A stretch of DNA of 64,000 nucleotides, from the NCBI GenBank assembly GCA_050084515.1, contig CM114273.1:12152001-12216000 (forward strand). Reading direction: 5' to 3'. Source of the stretch: Blasia pusilla. Lineage: Eukaryota; Marchantiophyta; Marchantiopsida; Blasiales. The notes under the pieces are model-generated. The model had not been told where the DNA came from. It did not search any database and saw nothing but the letters and a program-made list of their open reading frames with translations. Of this stretch, positions 13,480 to 25,695 are shown in pieces. A program made the translations under genes and the position numbers. The stretch's first letter is position 1, and the number at the start of each line of letters is the position of its first letter.

Positions 13480-13524
13480 CTAGTACGGTGTTCGTGTTAT
13501 TTTTTTATTTCCGGAAATAAAAAA
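13480..13524 (-). mobile_element. decayed Helitron 3' end plus 24-nt palindrome
   Basis: Read on the plus strand, ACTAGTACGGTGTTCGTG at 13479 matches, with substitutions, the inverted 3' end of the Helitron at 10494-10721 (ACTAGTCCAGTGCCCGTG). This implies a minus-strand Helitron terminus with CTAG at 13480-13483. It is followed at 13501-13524 by a perfect palindrome centred on ATTTCCGGAAAT. The 5' end of such an element was not found. It lies about 235 bp upstream of the GSTF start codon. Confidence 0.4.
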
Positions 13525-15099
13525 TGCTTAAAGGGTTTTTTATAGGAAAGAGATTAATGATGCTCCACGCAAATTCACATTTTTTTCTTATATATAATTG
13601 TTATTTATCAAATGGAGACGTATTTGTTTGACATAAGAAAGTACTTTCCTGTAATGATATAAATTTTTGAAAATTCAAGAAAGGGGTATTGTATGTAGTA
13701 AATTAAGTAAATTTAATTTTTTTAATTCTAATAGAAGTGCTATGTAGAATGAGATTTTTTTTTCTCTTTTCGCCCCCTAAACCCTTAAATGGTTTGTATT
13801 TTTTTAGTTCCCCACTCCCCCTCTTTTACTTAATTTCCCCACATAGAGGCAAATGTACCCAATGTACTATTTTAATGTAAGTGAAACATTCCGTAAGTGG
13901 AGGAAAGTAAACACAAAGGGTTGTTGATGTGGTGTAGGAGGAAATCAAAGAAAAAGTGATGCTAATTTTGGTGACTTAAAGTGACTACTTTAAGTATCAG
14001 GATCAAATTTATAGCCACATAGGGTAATTTAGTTTTGGAAGTGTTAATCTGTCTCATGAAATTAACTATTTTTTTATACAATCAAAAATTTTAATATTTT
14101 TTCGATAAATAGTATAATCAGATATACTCGTAACCTTTCTTTATGTTGTTAGGGAGGATAATGAACCTTATTTTTGCCACCTTGATAAAAGGGAATACAC
14201 TATGAAGTCTTGTTAGAATTTGATATTCAAAGTTTAAATATTCATATGATGTATACTCTTAGAGAGGATATTTTGTTTCTTTTTGACAACCATTACTTTG
14301 GAAATCAAGAAAGTTTACACTATTATTTGTGTTAGGGGTTAAGAAATGTAATAGGTCTAATGGATGCATGTGTCAATTTTTAAATTCCAAAATTAGTTAT
14401 TTATTTTCAATTTTCAAATTAGTTATCCTAAGATCTTCTCATTAAGACCTCAACACAAATTATGCCAAATTTGGTGTAAGTTGATTCTCACACATTATTC
14501 AAGCAAATTTTTGGTAAGACTCTCTCTTGAGTGTAGTTTATCATTGATATATATATATATATAAAAGAATAATTCAATTCAGTTCAAACCATTATCCGGC
14601 CCTTTTTTTTAACGAGAATAAGATATATTAACTAAGGGTTCGGAGAAGACTAGAACGGCGGGAGATTGGAGGGCACTAACATTGCATGGAGAAGAAGAAT
14701 ACGATAGGAGAAAAGTTATTCCCCGTATTAGCATTAACACGGGGGAGTAATTACGGAGAGGGTTTTTGCTTCGGATTATCTCTATTCACATCTTACATCC
14801 ATCCAAAGCTTGAGAAGTTCACATGCAACGGTTGAAATGTCAAGAGAATAACTTGCATTCTACATTCAAAATCGACTACTACTGAGGGCCACAATAATTT
14901 GTTATTTTTCATACATTATTGAGGAAATTGAATGAAAGACACTCTACGAATGCTTTGTCCCTTTTTTTTTTCAAAATGAGTTAATGTTGTATTCTCTTAT
15001 TTTAGAATATCTTACACATTCTTTTCAAAGAATTATATTTTATTATTGCAAAAAAAGATTTTTTAAATATAATCCTACTAGTTGTATCATATGGGCAAT
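13525..15099. other. intergenic, strongly AT-rich
   Basis: No gene is recognised. A short TA microsatellite lies near 14547-14563. The sequence otherwise looks like unconstrained AT-rich spacer. Confidence 0.5.
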
Positions 15100-15109
15100 A
15101 ATAAAACTC

Positions 15110-16980
15110 AAAAACTTTAACTTGATGATGATGTGGATCGGATGACTAAGAGAAGTTTTTTAGAATGGATAGAGCAACGTCCAGGGAAAGGAATGACTCC
15201 AAATGAATTATTGCGTGAGTTTGAGAAGTAGTTTTTTCAGCTTTCTTCTTCCGAAAGAGCAATTTTAGACTTGAGGAAAACTGAGTTATTCCTTGAGGCG
15301 GCTGATGAGAATTTGGAGGACAAGCTTTTCATAATGTTGGCGGGGAAGACCAAAGAAGGAGGTGTCAGCAGTAATTGGAAGAAAGTGGAAGAAGCTGTTG
15401 CTATCCTTACAAAGCAAAATCGAAGTCGAGGTAGAACCGCACTATTCAAGTCGGAGGTATCAATTTCAAATCCATTGCCTAAGCCCGTTTCAAAAAAATT
15501 GAAGATTCTGCTATAGATGAGTTGGTGAAACGTTTGAGAGAATTGAGAGTAGAAATGGCTAAGCTTAAACTTGATAGGAATCCTAGTGTTGGTGCTCCTT
15601 CGACAATTAGGAACTTTGTGAGAAGATGTATATGGTGTGATAGTGTTGAGCATCAACGTCGAGAATGTGAGGAGTTTTCAGAAGCTCTTAGGAATGGAAT
15701 AGTAAACTTCAAAGATGGGAAATTCATTCAAGGAAAATTGGTATGTCGTTGAATACCAACTTTGGTAGAGGAGGAATGAAAGGCTTAGTGAGAAGTCAAG
15801 TAGGAGTTGCCACTATGACATTAGATTCTGATACCTTTGCAGTAAAAATAGAAGCGCCTATTATATCTATAGCTAAAAGTGAATCATTACAATTTCCTCG
15901 AGAAGTGATGATACGAGGGGCAAAGACTATCCGTCATTTGACTAGATGGGATGATCCAATGGAAGCTGAGTGTGTTAAAGCATACCTAGCACAAGAGAAA
16001 TATGTGAGTTGGCAAGATGCTAGTGTGGAGGAGAAGAGGAGATGCGACAATGATGGTGTTGATCTTGAGGAAGTTACAAGAAGAGCGAGGACCGCAAGAA
16101 GGAAAGGGTAACCAGAGGTGCAACCATCAAGAGAATAGGGGCCTTCTAAATCTGAATCTACGATGGATTCTCAAATGAAAGAAGGTGGAATGAAGGAGAA
16201 AGAATTGAGGTCTTCTCACAAGACCAAGGGTAAAACTCCTACATACAAGTTGCAGTATGATATAGAGACAAGCATGAATTTAAAGGAGATTCTTGAGGAG
16301 AGGATTTTGGATGCGAAAATAGAATATTCTTTAAGGGAAGTCTTGGACATAGCCAAACGTGACTTTCATGAGTTGATCATAGATGTGATCAAAAGGAAGA
16401 GGTAGATGACTGCAGATATGGTGATGGTGAGGGCTTTGGATACTGACATCACAGAAGAAGAAGATGAAGAGTTTTGCCAAAATTTTGGACAAAAACTTGA
16501 CTTACAGAACGAAGATGCGAGAGTAGGAGAAGCCTTGACAGAACAAGGTGAAGAAAGGCACAATGGTGGATACTATTCTCGGTCATATTGGGCGCGTGCA
16601 ATGACGGAGGCTAGAGTTCGACTTGGCTCTCTTCAAGAGTCTATTCTGGCTCTCGTTGATCATGGTTCGGAGATCAATATCATGTCGCAAAGTGTATACG
16701 ACAAAGGGATGTGGCCAATTGATACAAGGCATGGATGGGTACTACGAGCGGCTAACAACCAAAAAGTTGAACTCTACGGTGCTTGTCCATCCATCAAAAC
16801 TCGTAGCGGAGATGTGTTGATTGAGCAAAATTTCTTTGTTCAAAATGGAGCTGCTTATCTTGTGATTCATGGGCAACCTTACATCACGGCATCTAGAATG
16901 GAGACCAAAGTCATGGATGATGGGTCTCATTATGCCCGTATTAGAAGTCAAGATGGAAGAAGATCGGTTCAATTCCTTAC
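15110..16980 (+). pseudogene. decayed Ty3-like gag-protease fragment
   Basis: A retroelement remnant with several stops and frame changes (breaks near 15228, 15514, 15752, 16111 and 16405). The gag part has a retroviral zinc knuckle at about 15630-15675 (CIWCDSVEHQRREC, a CCHC pattern). The downstream part resembles a retropepsin-like domain: LALVDHGSEINIMSQSVYD at about 16650-16700, then AYLVIHGQPYITASRMET. The usual active-site D-S/T-G reads D-H-G here, so the protease is unlikely to work. No RT, RNase H or integrase follows. Homology stops where the LTR-like repeat begins at 16981, so the element was truncated there. Confidence 0.7.
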
Positions 16981-18677
16981 TGTACGGACTCTAGAAGGCA
17001 CGGAACGGCTACAAACACCACGACACTTGGGAATGGGGTGCGGCACTTGGCGGCATACCCTCCTCAATAAGAAATTCACACACTCTGCTCCTTAGTGAAG
17101 GAGCAGTTCCGTGATCGACACGGTGCGGTGCGGTGCGGCCACAAGTTGCACAGCGAAGCAATCGGCGGCGCGTTGTGCCTACGGGCGTCACGGCACGGTA
17201 CTCGATCATCGTTGAGCAGCTACCAATCACAACATAGCAACATGAAATCAAAACTCAAACACCATAACCGGAGGTCATCTACCATCATTGGTTGATGACG
17301 AAACTACGATGACGGTGGCGGCCAAAACAAAGTACGTGGTGGCGACGCAAGTCAGAGAATCAACAAACGTCGTGGAAGACCCTCCACTCCGTAATGGCGG
17401 CAATGACAACCAAAGGATGGATAATGGACAATGGACGGTTGACGGTTACGGCCGACCGGTGATAGTGACAGTTGACCATTGACGGTGACGGTTGGTCATT
17501 GACGGTGACGGTTGACCATTGACGGTGACGATTGACCATTGACAGACATGGTTGACCGTCGATGGCGGATCATTGACGGTGACTATGACGGCGACGGCCG
17601 GCGGCTGGTTTAGGGTTTGAACAATTTAACCCTAAAAAGCGCCTAGCAATGGCAGTTTTGCAAGATTGACCATAACTTTTTGTTCGCAACTCCAAATTGC
17701 GCATTTTTTATTGCACAACATGCACAACTTCACAATCTACAACAACATTAAAAAATATTTAGAATCGAACATTCTAGTAAGAATTTATGGGGACTATCGT
17801 AAAGCCAAATGTCTCTTTCTCTACACAAAATTTGGCAGCGCTTCTGCGCTGATTTCTCTCAACGAAAATGTAAAACCTGTAAAAATACAAATCAAAAAGC
17901 TACATGGTGCTCTCGAGAGCACCGGCATGGGGCAACCCGCCCCCATAATCAATCCCTATTAGAAATTGTGTAGCGCTTAAGCGCGCCACTCTTCCACACG
18001 AAAAATCGGCACATGCAAAGAACAATCAAAGCAGCCCTTGCTCTGGTGAGCACTCCCATAAGCCGCTGAATGGAGAACACGGTCCTCAACCTGAAAAAAT
18101 AGGGAGTGACCAGCGAGCTTCCCCATGAAGCTCTCTCACTCTCTCATTCTCTCATTCTCTCTTTGTAAAGTAAGATCAAATCTCTCTCTACACCATCTCA
18201 CACCATAGCTCTCAAATGTGTGCACTCTCTCTCACGTCAAACCAAACCCATTCTCCTATTGAGAGGCTTGGGTTACACTCACAAGGCAAGGGACCATAGC
18301 TCCTCCGCCTTATGCCGAGAAGTTCAACAAAGAGAGAATGAGCTCTCAAGCTCTCTCTCTTGGAGGTATACCCCCTTCCCTCTCCCAAGCCCTATCAACA
18401 TTAACCTATGCTCGCATGTCACCTCCTTGGCTCTTGACCTGCTGTAGCGGGTCAAGGGCCACTTCCCAAATTGGAAATTCAACTATCCCCAACATGGAAA
18501 CTTACTTGAAATAGTAAGTTTCTCTATATGGCTCCAAATGAGCCAAAACGAAGGGGAAACTTGCTCTCTCAGGTTTCCCAAGCCTCAACAGGTCATCCTC
18601 GACCTCCTAGGCCTATCCTCCACTACTCGTGCAGACGCTCTGCTAGATCCCACCGATCTATCCTAACATTCGTGACA
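16981..18677 (-). mobile_element. LTR-like repeat, copy A (solo, minus orientation)
   Basis: About 1.7 kb of noncoding DNA that is the reverse complement of 34463-36115, with the same order of landmarks throughout. On the minus strand it begins TGTCACGAATGTTAGGATAG at 18677 and ends in CA at 16981, the TG...CA ends of an LTR. It has no open frames of note. It carries a TTGAC-rich minisatellite at 17434-17595 and a pyrimidine-rich CTCTCT segment at 18130-18200. It abuts the gag-protease relic, which lies in the opposite orientation, so it is not that element's own 5' LTR. No matching 5-bp target duplication was seen. Confidence 0.65.
17434..17595. repeat. 20-bp minisatellite with TTGAC cores
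   Basis: Irregular tandem copies of GACGGTGACGGTTGACCATT. About ten TTGAC cores occur here, including several TTGACC W-box sequences of the type bound by WRKY factors. The same array, reverse complemented and diverged, sits at 35540-35700 in the second LTR-like copy. Confidence 0.85.
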
Positions 18678-18985
18678 CAAAGGACATTACTAGCTGCTTA
18701 GGAAAGCCCTCATTTTAGCCAATTTGGTTGGGTTATAATTAAGTTCACAAAAAAATCTAAAATTAGGGAGATGGAAAAAATATTATTGGAGTAGGTGTTA
18801 GGTGGAGAAGGACTTGTCTAGAATATTTATGGTGACATGTGTTGAATCTCTAATTTTTTATTTAGGAGCAAGAGTAAGAGGGTTCACCGTTGCTCATTGT
18901 AATGGAAAATGACATATTCCTAACTTCAAGTAACAAAAAAATTATTTGATTCAGAGATAAGAAGGATGTGGATGATTTTGTAGAA
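18678..18985. other. spacer between LTR-like repeat and hAT relic
   Basis: About 300 bp of AT-rich DNA. Nothing is recognised beyond its position between two transposon relics. Confidence 0.4.
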
Positions 18986-21282
18986 GATGATGGGTTGGAG
19001 ATTTTTGGCGATGTTCCTACTGCAAATGTGGATTGAGATGTTTGGCCTCGTAAGGCACAAAGTAGTCCAAATGCCTTTGCTTAAGAGCAATTTACATTCT
19101 TTCAGGGTGGTGTTGGACATCGGAAGAAGGCTACAACTATTTGCAATTGGTGTCAAAGCCAATTCATGTATAGTCTTACCAAGTTACGGCTACATCTAAT
19201 TGGGGAGTCTTTTCGATCACAAAATAGAAAGAAGGAAGAATCCCACATTCACAAATGCTTGAATTTTCCTTATATGATGCAATTGCAAATGAAGACATTG
19301 GTTGATATATGGATAGCAAATAAAGGCAGAAGGACTAATGTTCATCTACTTAGAAGACAAAAAATGAAGACATATGGGGAGTGCATACATGTACGTACAT
19401 GTTCCATATAAGAGGCTCTGGTGAGACTAGACTATAATTCTATGATTGATTGTAGAATATACCGTTGGCTAATCTTAGAGGCATCTATTCGATTACCACC
19501 ACTTCGGAATTGTTACCATATAACAATTCCGAAGTTTATTATTATATAATTATTATCATATAATAATAAACTTAGTGTTAGAGGAAGAGATGGTGGACTC
19601 TAATTCGGTTGTAGTAAGGGGTCCATTGGCTTCATTATGGCAAAATCAAAATCACAAGGACATCCATTGGAAGTTTGCTCAACATGTAGATGGTCGTTGA
19701 ACTCTACCAAGAATCCTCATTTCTAGGAGAATTTAAGGATGGTAGCTAGATTGGGGGTTGCATATCATGGACCAAATCCAAAATCGGATGCGACATAAGG
19801 ATCTTCCTTGATGCAAGGCCTATTTTAAAGCAAATGCGAAGAGATTGATGGAGCTAGGGAAGAAATACAAGTATATGATTTCTAGTGACGGATGGATCAA
19901 TTTCCAAGGAAAGGCCCCTTGTGAGTATTTTGGTGGTATTCATGGGAGTTGAATGTTTCATTGAACCTATCAATGCCTTAGGTGTGATAAAGAATGCAAG
20001 ATGGATTGGAGGAATGACTATTGGGCATATTGAAAAAATGGAGCCAAAGAATTGCATTCAATTTGGGACAAATAATGCTTTAGTTTGTAAATTGGCAAGT
20101 TCCTTTGTTATAGAAGGTCATCCTCACATTTTATGGGGCGGTTGTGTTACTCTGGATTGGATTTGGTTTGGGACGATTTGGGTAGAATCAAAAGTTTTTC
20201 ATCCAATTTTTCTCTGTATGATAATATGGTGAAATTCATCAAGATTTATGTATCATGCTACACATTGTATGTTTTTGGACTTGTTCTCTAATGGGTTTAC
20301 ATTTCTTTATGTGAAAAAAGGCAAGATTTGAAATAAAATGACATCCATTTTGGATCAATTTTTGAGCTACAATTATTTTTGAACCTTTTAAGGTTGATTA
20401 TAAGAGTTTGAGACTGGCATCATTGCAACAAATGGAAAATCAAATGTTAGAGATGAATTAGAGCGGCAACTTGGAGGGTGGATGACGAGATGTCAACATG
20501 TTATAATTATCCTCGTCTTGGTGAGGAAAAATTCAAGGAGGGCCCCTTCTTTGAGTCTATCCACAACATTTTATTTTATTTTGAAGATCAACCTCACCAT
20601 GCTTGTTCCGGCTTGGCTTACCCCTACCCACATGGACATGAGTCGTACGATTGCAATCAAAAGTCTATAGCCTTAGGGCAAAAGTTGAATCCCCCAACAT
20701 GGATGATAAATTCCTTGGGAGATTGAAAAATCCATCATGTGTCATATAATATCTAGCAAGAGAGTTTTTTGGTAGTTGGGAATGTATTTCATTGGAAGGA
20801 TTATGGTTAATCATCATTTTTTGGCAACTATGGCCATTCATGCAAAGATCATGCCTTGTTCTTAAGTCGGACAATATTGATTGATATTCGGAAACATTTA
20901 CCATTCAACATTGGAAAGTGATTTCATGCCTCAATAGAAAGCGGGTGATGGAAAACCCATCTAAATTTCCAATACAAAAAGGGGACTTATTGTGTATTGG
21001 ATTTGGTTTGAAGGACATTTGGGTAGAATCAAAAGGGGTTTTTCATCCAACTCACCAATAGTATGAGACAATATCAACAACACCAGAGATATGATTACCA
21101 CACATTGTATGTTTTTGGACTTGTTCTCTAATGGGTTTACATTTCTTCTACCCGTAAAGGCAAGATTTGCGACAAATGACATGCGTATGGATCAACTTTT
21201 TGAGCTACAATTATTTTTGAAGCATATGGTGATTACAAACCCATTTCTCATCATTGCAGACAAATGGAAAATCAAATGTTAG
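18986..21282 (+). pseudogene. decayed hAT-family transposase (BED finger and DUF659)
   Basis: Frame-broken remains of a hAT DNA-transposon transposase. A BED-type zinc finger can be read at about 19138-19205 (CNWCQSQF followed by LTKLRLHLIG). A DUF659-like segment begins at about 19875 with ISSDGWINFQGK, the usual SDGW of this domain. Further on comes ARFATNDMR at about 21154, corresponding to the conserved T/A-RFAT of hAT transposases. Stops and frame shifts interrupt it in many places. The stretch from 20150 onward is present twice (see 20990-21836). Terminal inverted repeats and an 8-bp target duplication were not identified. Confidence 0.7.
19500..19574. repeat. two adjacent perfect hairpins
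   Basis: ACTTCGGAATTGTTA pairs with TAACAATTCCGAAGT across a 5-nt loop. It is followed at once by TTTATTATTATAT pairing with ATATAATAATAAA across about 10 nt. Together they form a double stem of 15 and 13 bp inside the hAT relic. Confidence 0.85.
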
Positions 21283-21836
21283 AGATGAATCAAACCGGCC
21301 CTATGGAGGTGGATACGAGATGCCAAGAAGCGAAAGGAAGAGAGGAAAAAATAAGGAAGGGAGGGCCCCTTCTTTGAGTCTATCCCACAGAGATGGGTCT
21401 TCTTTACCGCAACCTCACCATGCTTTGCAATCTCCCTTGTGCTACCCACATGGACATGAGTCGTACGATTGCAATCAAAAGTCTATAGCCTTACCAGTTG
21501 AACCCCAACATGGATGATAAAGATCTTGGGAGACAAGGGAAAAATTTTCATGGAGTCGTCCCCTCTTTATAATCCCACTCGCCACGAGCAATATGAATAT
21601 GATATTTTAGTTGGGAATGTATTTCATTGGAAGAATTGTGGTTAATCATCATTTTTGGCAAACTAAATGACCAAGTGGATCAAGACTCACTTATAGTAAA
21701 GATCATGTGGAAAGGTAATAGCTATATTGTGTTTGAGAAAATGTTAGTTTGCCCACTACTAGGCGGAAACATACCTTAACATTGTGGAAAGTGTAAATGC
21801 GATGCCTCAATAGAAAACGGGTGATATAAAACCCAT
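20990..21836. repeat. about 840-bp direct duplication of hAT sequence
   Basis: This segment repeats 20150-20960 at an offset of about 840 bp. Shared anchors include ACATTGTATGTTTTTGGACT (20261 and 21101), CAAATGGAAAATCAAATG and ACATGGACATGAGTCGTACG. Identity is not even: stretches of exact match alternate with short unrelated or indel-rich stretches. Confidence 0.8.
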
Positions 21837-21870
21837 TGTTCTTCTAAAAGGGACTCTTTTACCAAGGGTG

Positions 21871-22510
21871 ATAAACCTCATGGTCTACATGTTTTTCTTT
21901 TTCGAAATAATCGTAGGCTCCTTTTAATATTCCACCAAAACGATTACTGAAAACCCGCAGGATATTACACATGACCAGACGGTTAGCAGTGTACCCTCCG
22001 GCTGCAAGTGAGCGACCACAACGCATTCAAGCATTCTTCGAATTCAAAACTAGTGGAGAACCATTGTCTAAAAGAGGAATTCCTGCTGCGGTCATTCGAG
22101 CTCTAATGACAATCCCCATTTCTCAGGAGATGAGAAGGTCTGGTTCGTCATCCTGTTTTAAGCCCAGCTCTGTTCACCTGAAAGGGTTTGGTAGGACGAA
22201 CCGACTTTTCAGGTGCGCAATTCCAGACTCTACGATTTCCCCCGCTTATGATTCTGTCAGCTGGCCGAGGTTTGGGGGATTATGGTGTCGCGCGTGGGCG
22301 CTCCGGTTGGGGGGCAGTATCGCAATGCCTCCTCGAATTGAAGCTGCAGTAATGGATTCTATCGTGTGCGGGAAGTCTGCGCATTAGAGAAATGAGTTTG
22401 GATTGGATGCGTGAGCTGGGGTTGGAAGCGGAGTGGAGTGAGGTCCTGTGGAGAGCGTTTGGGATGTCGAACGGCGGGCGATGGCGGCACCGGATTTGAA
22501 ACACTTTTTA
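21871..22510. repeat. upstream copy of the patchwork duplication
   Basis: This is the left parent of the mosaic at 22511-23505. The string ACCAGACGGTTAGCAGTGTA occurs at 21973 and again about 970 bp later. Open frames on both strands here (for example minus from about 22504, beginning MFQIRCRHRPPFDIP) could be the start of a divergent gene facing away from the PPR gene, but none can be followed into a known family. Confidence 0.5.
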
Positions 22511-23505
22511 TGACAAAGGAATATGACGAGATTGGACAATCTTATATTGTGTGGAAATCCACCATCCCCAAAGACAACGGTGCTAAATGCTGGGAGGTCG
22601 GGTGGAGGAATGACTCTTTCAGAAGCTGCTAGTGCTCGGTTTCTGGTCTTGGAGAAAAGGTTTATTGTGTTTGAGAAAATGTTAGTTTGCAACACCTACG
22701 ACAGTTCGATTTCTATGCACAAAAAGAAACTATTCAAAGAATTGCGGGGAATCGGTCATGGAAACTGAGGCATGAGAAAACCTCATTATATAACATTGTT
22801 CTTCATAGGGGTGATCGAACTTCTTTTAGAAAGGGAATCTGCAGATAAACCTCATGGTCAACAATGTTTTCTTTTTCGAAATAATACAGGAGTTTTAATA
22901 TTCCACCAAAACGATTACTGAAAACCCGCAGGATATTACACATGACCAGACGGTTAGCAGTGTACCCTCCGGCTGCAAGTGAGCGACCACAACGCATTCA
23001 AGCATTCTCTCGAATTCCTGCTAGTGTTGGGTCACTCAAGCTCTGAGATGGAATTCCTGCTGCGGTCATTCGAGCTCTCTGTGGAATCCCGGCTATGGTC
23101 TCCAGGATGTAGAGAAGGTCTGGTTCGTCATCCTGAATATTTCAGCGTCAACGAACTGTTCACCTGAAGTTTTGGTTTGGTAGGACGAACCGACTTTTCA
23201 GGTGCGCAATTCCAGACTCTACGATTTCCCCACTAGCTTGATTCTGTCTGCTGGCCAGGTTTGATTCCGGGATTATGGACATCGTAAATTCTAGAGCGTT
23301 GATTTGGGGGCAGTATCGCAATGCCTCCTCGAATTGAGGTCTGCATATCCAATGGATTCTTATATCGTTGCCTGGAAGTCTGCGCATTAGAGAAATGAGT
23401 TTGGATTGAATGCGTGAGCTGGGGTTGGAAGCGGAGTGGAGTGAGGTCCTGTGGAGAGCGTTTGGGATGTCGAACGGCGGGCGATGGCGGCACCGGATTT
23501 GAAAC
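22511..23505. repeat. fine-scale mosaic of its left and right neighbours
   Basis: About 1 kb in which 10-60 bp blocks alternate between sequence from 21.7-22.5 kb and sequence from 23.5-24.5 kb. TATTGTGTTTGAGAAAATGT at 22667 is exactly 21725. CTACGACAGTTCGATTTCTATG at 22697 is exactly 23710. GGACATCGTAAATTCTAGAG at 23278 is exactly the PPR-intron string at 24355. TCAGCGTCAACGAAC at 23141 matches PPR exon 1 at 24170. No intact gene is inside. Confidence 0.75.
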
Positions 23506-23622
23506 ACTTTTTATGACAAGGAGGGAGACGAGATTGGACAATCTTATATTGTGTGCGAAGAATTCACACCGACTACTGCCAGGGGAAGAGAACGGTGCGG
23601 AGTTGGGAGGTCGGGTGAAGGA

Positions 23623-25695
23623 ATGGCTCTTTCAGAAGCTGCTTCGTGCTCGGTTTCTGGTCTTGGAGGAAGGTTTGTTGGCTGGAGCGCTGTGGTGCGG
23701 GTTGGGGCACCTACGACAGTTCGATTTCTATGCACAAAAAGAAACTGCAGCGAAAGAATTGCGGGGAATCGGTCATGGAAACTGAGGCAGCCTGAGCATA
23801 GTAAACCGGCAAGAAGTGGGAGATTACTATCGTCATCACCAGGGGTGATCGAACTTGAATCAGAAAGGGAATCTGCAGATGGAGAACTTGGAGATTTCAA
23901 CAACCGTTCTTCTTCACCCGGGTTACAGGAGTTGGAATCACCAAGTGCACCTCCGTTAGTGACGCCAAGAAGTTACCACGAGGACGATGGAAGTGTAGAC
24001 ATCAGTGATGAGGTCGAAGACGACGAGTTTTCTGCTTCGGAAAGCAAAAGAGCGAGGCGTGCTCGGCTAGAGATGGAGATTCTGGAACGCGGGACTAGTC
24101 CAATAGACATACTAATGGGGTCGGAGAAGTGGAACACAGGACTGTTCTGGACCATTGTGAATATTCTCAGCGTCAACGAACGGGTACCTGAAGTTTTGCT
24201 GGTACACGCTTCCTCATCCCTGCACGTTGCCATCTACTTTTTCCGTCATGCTACTCTCGAATCGATATCAGACACAGCAGAGTTTTCACACTAGCTTGGA
24301 GTTCTCATCGCTATCTGACTGCCAATTTCTTGATTCCGTAGACTCTACTGAGGGGACATCGTAAATTCTAGAGCGTTGATTTGGCTCAAATTCTTAGTCA
24401 CAAGCTGGCTGCCAATTTCCCAGGTCTGCATATCCACCTCGCTTATTTGCCTTATATTCGTTGCCTGTGGGTTCTCCAAAACTAAGCACTCACGCTGCCG
24501 CATCCAAATGCTCCAGATTTTCGACTGGTGGAAGCGTCAGAAGGAATACACGCCGAGAGAGCTACACTACATAAGATTCATAAGAATTTGCGGATTTGCA
24601 CACATGCCAGATAAAGCTCAAACGTTATTCGATGAAATGGTAAGCTTGGGAATTCCGCCTACTGTAGGTACATACACCTGCCTGTTACAGGCATACGCAG
24701 AGGTGGGGTTGTTCGACACGGCCAGAGAAATTCTGGGGTCCATGATTCAGGCGGGGTTAAAACCAAATGGAGTCACATACACCGGTCTTCTGCATGCATA
24801 TGGAAAACACGGTCACTACGATGAAATGGCGAAGATCTTCAATGCCATGAAAACCTACGAACCCTCGCAGCCGGAGTGCGCTCCAACTGATACTACTTAC
24901 TCGGTCATAGTCCAGGGCTATGCGAAAGGTGGACTCTTAACTCGCATGGAGAAGGCATTCAAAGAAATGATCACCAAAGAGCTGACCCCAGATAGTTTGT
25001 GCATCAATGCTCTGGTTCAGGCCTACGCAGAGGCGGGGTTGTTGAAGGAGATGGAGAGAAGTTATGGTTTGATCAAGGAGTACAAATTCGGGGCTAAGCT
25101 GGAGACGGTGAGAGCAGTTGCATCAGCATATGTTCGGAAATCATATTTCTACCAACTCGGAACCTTTGCTCGGTTTGTGAAGAGGAAGAGAGTCGGCATG
25201 GGGAACCTGATCGAGAATCTTTTATTGCTGTCCCACGCAGCCAATTTCTCCATGCGCGGTCTAGCTAAGGAGTATATCACTTTGAAGGAGAGTGGGTTTC
25301 ATGGGGATCTTATGACATTCAACCTTCGCGCTCTGGCTTTCTCCAAAATGCACATGTTCTGGGATCTCAGGGTGACCGTGTTGGAAATGCAGCACCAGGG
25401 GGTTTTGCCCGATCTGGTGACGTATGGAGCTGTAGTGGATGCTTACGTCAGTGGAGACTTGCATCATAAAATTCCAGAAGCGTTGAGTGAACTGCGAAAC
25501 GTAGATGATCAAGCTGAAGTTAGAACTGATACACTAGTTTTTGAAGCGTTTGGTAGAGGAGATTTTCAACTCTGCTGTGAAGAACTCGCGTCAGAGGTGG
25601 ACGACGCAGATCGAAAGTACCTAACTTATGCAAACTTAGTAGGATACTATCTCAAGAAGCTGGAAATAAAGTCAGCTGCAGCTGACCGTAATTAA
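23623..25695 (+). CDS. P-class pentatricopeptide repeat protein, probably organellar
   Basis: A helical-repeat RNA-binding protein of the kind that acts on chloroplast or mitochondrial transcripts. Two exons: 23623-24201 and 24517-25695, with a GT-AG intron joining ...VPEVLL to IFDWWKRQ in phase 0. The product is about 585 residues. The start MALSEAASC was chosen because it opens a Ser/Ala/Arg-rich stretch resembling a transit peptide; an in-frame ATG at 23551 would add 24 residues. Exon 1 encodes a low-complexity Ser/Glu-rich region. Exon 2 holds about six to eight 35-residue repeats with the P-class pattern, e.g. PTVGTYTCLLQAYAEVGLFD, PNGVTYTGLLHAYGKHG, PTDTTYSVIVQGYAKGG and PDLVTYGAVVDAYVSGDL. 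No E, DYW, SMR or other C-terminal domain is seen. Its 5' flank and intron share blocks with the mosaic upstream. The exact orthologue is not recognised. Confidence 0.85.
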
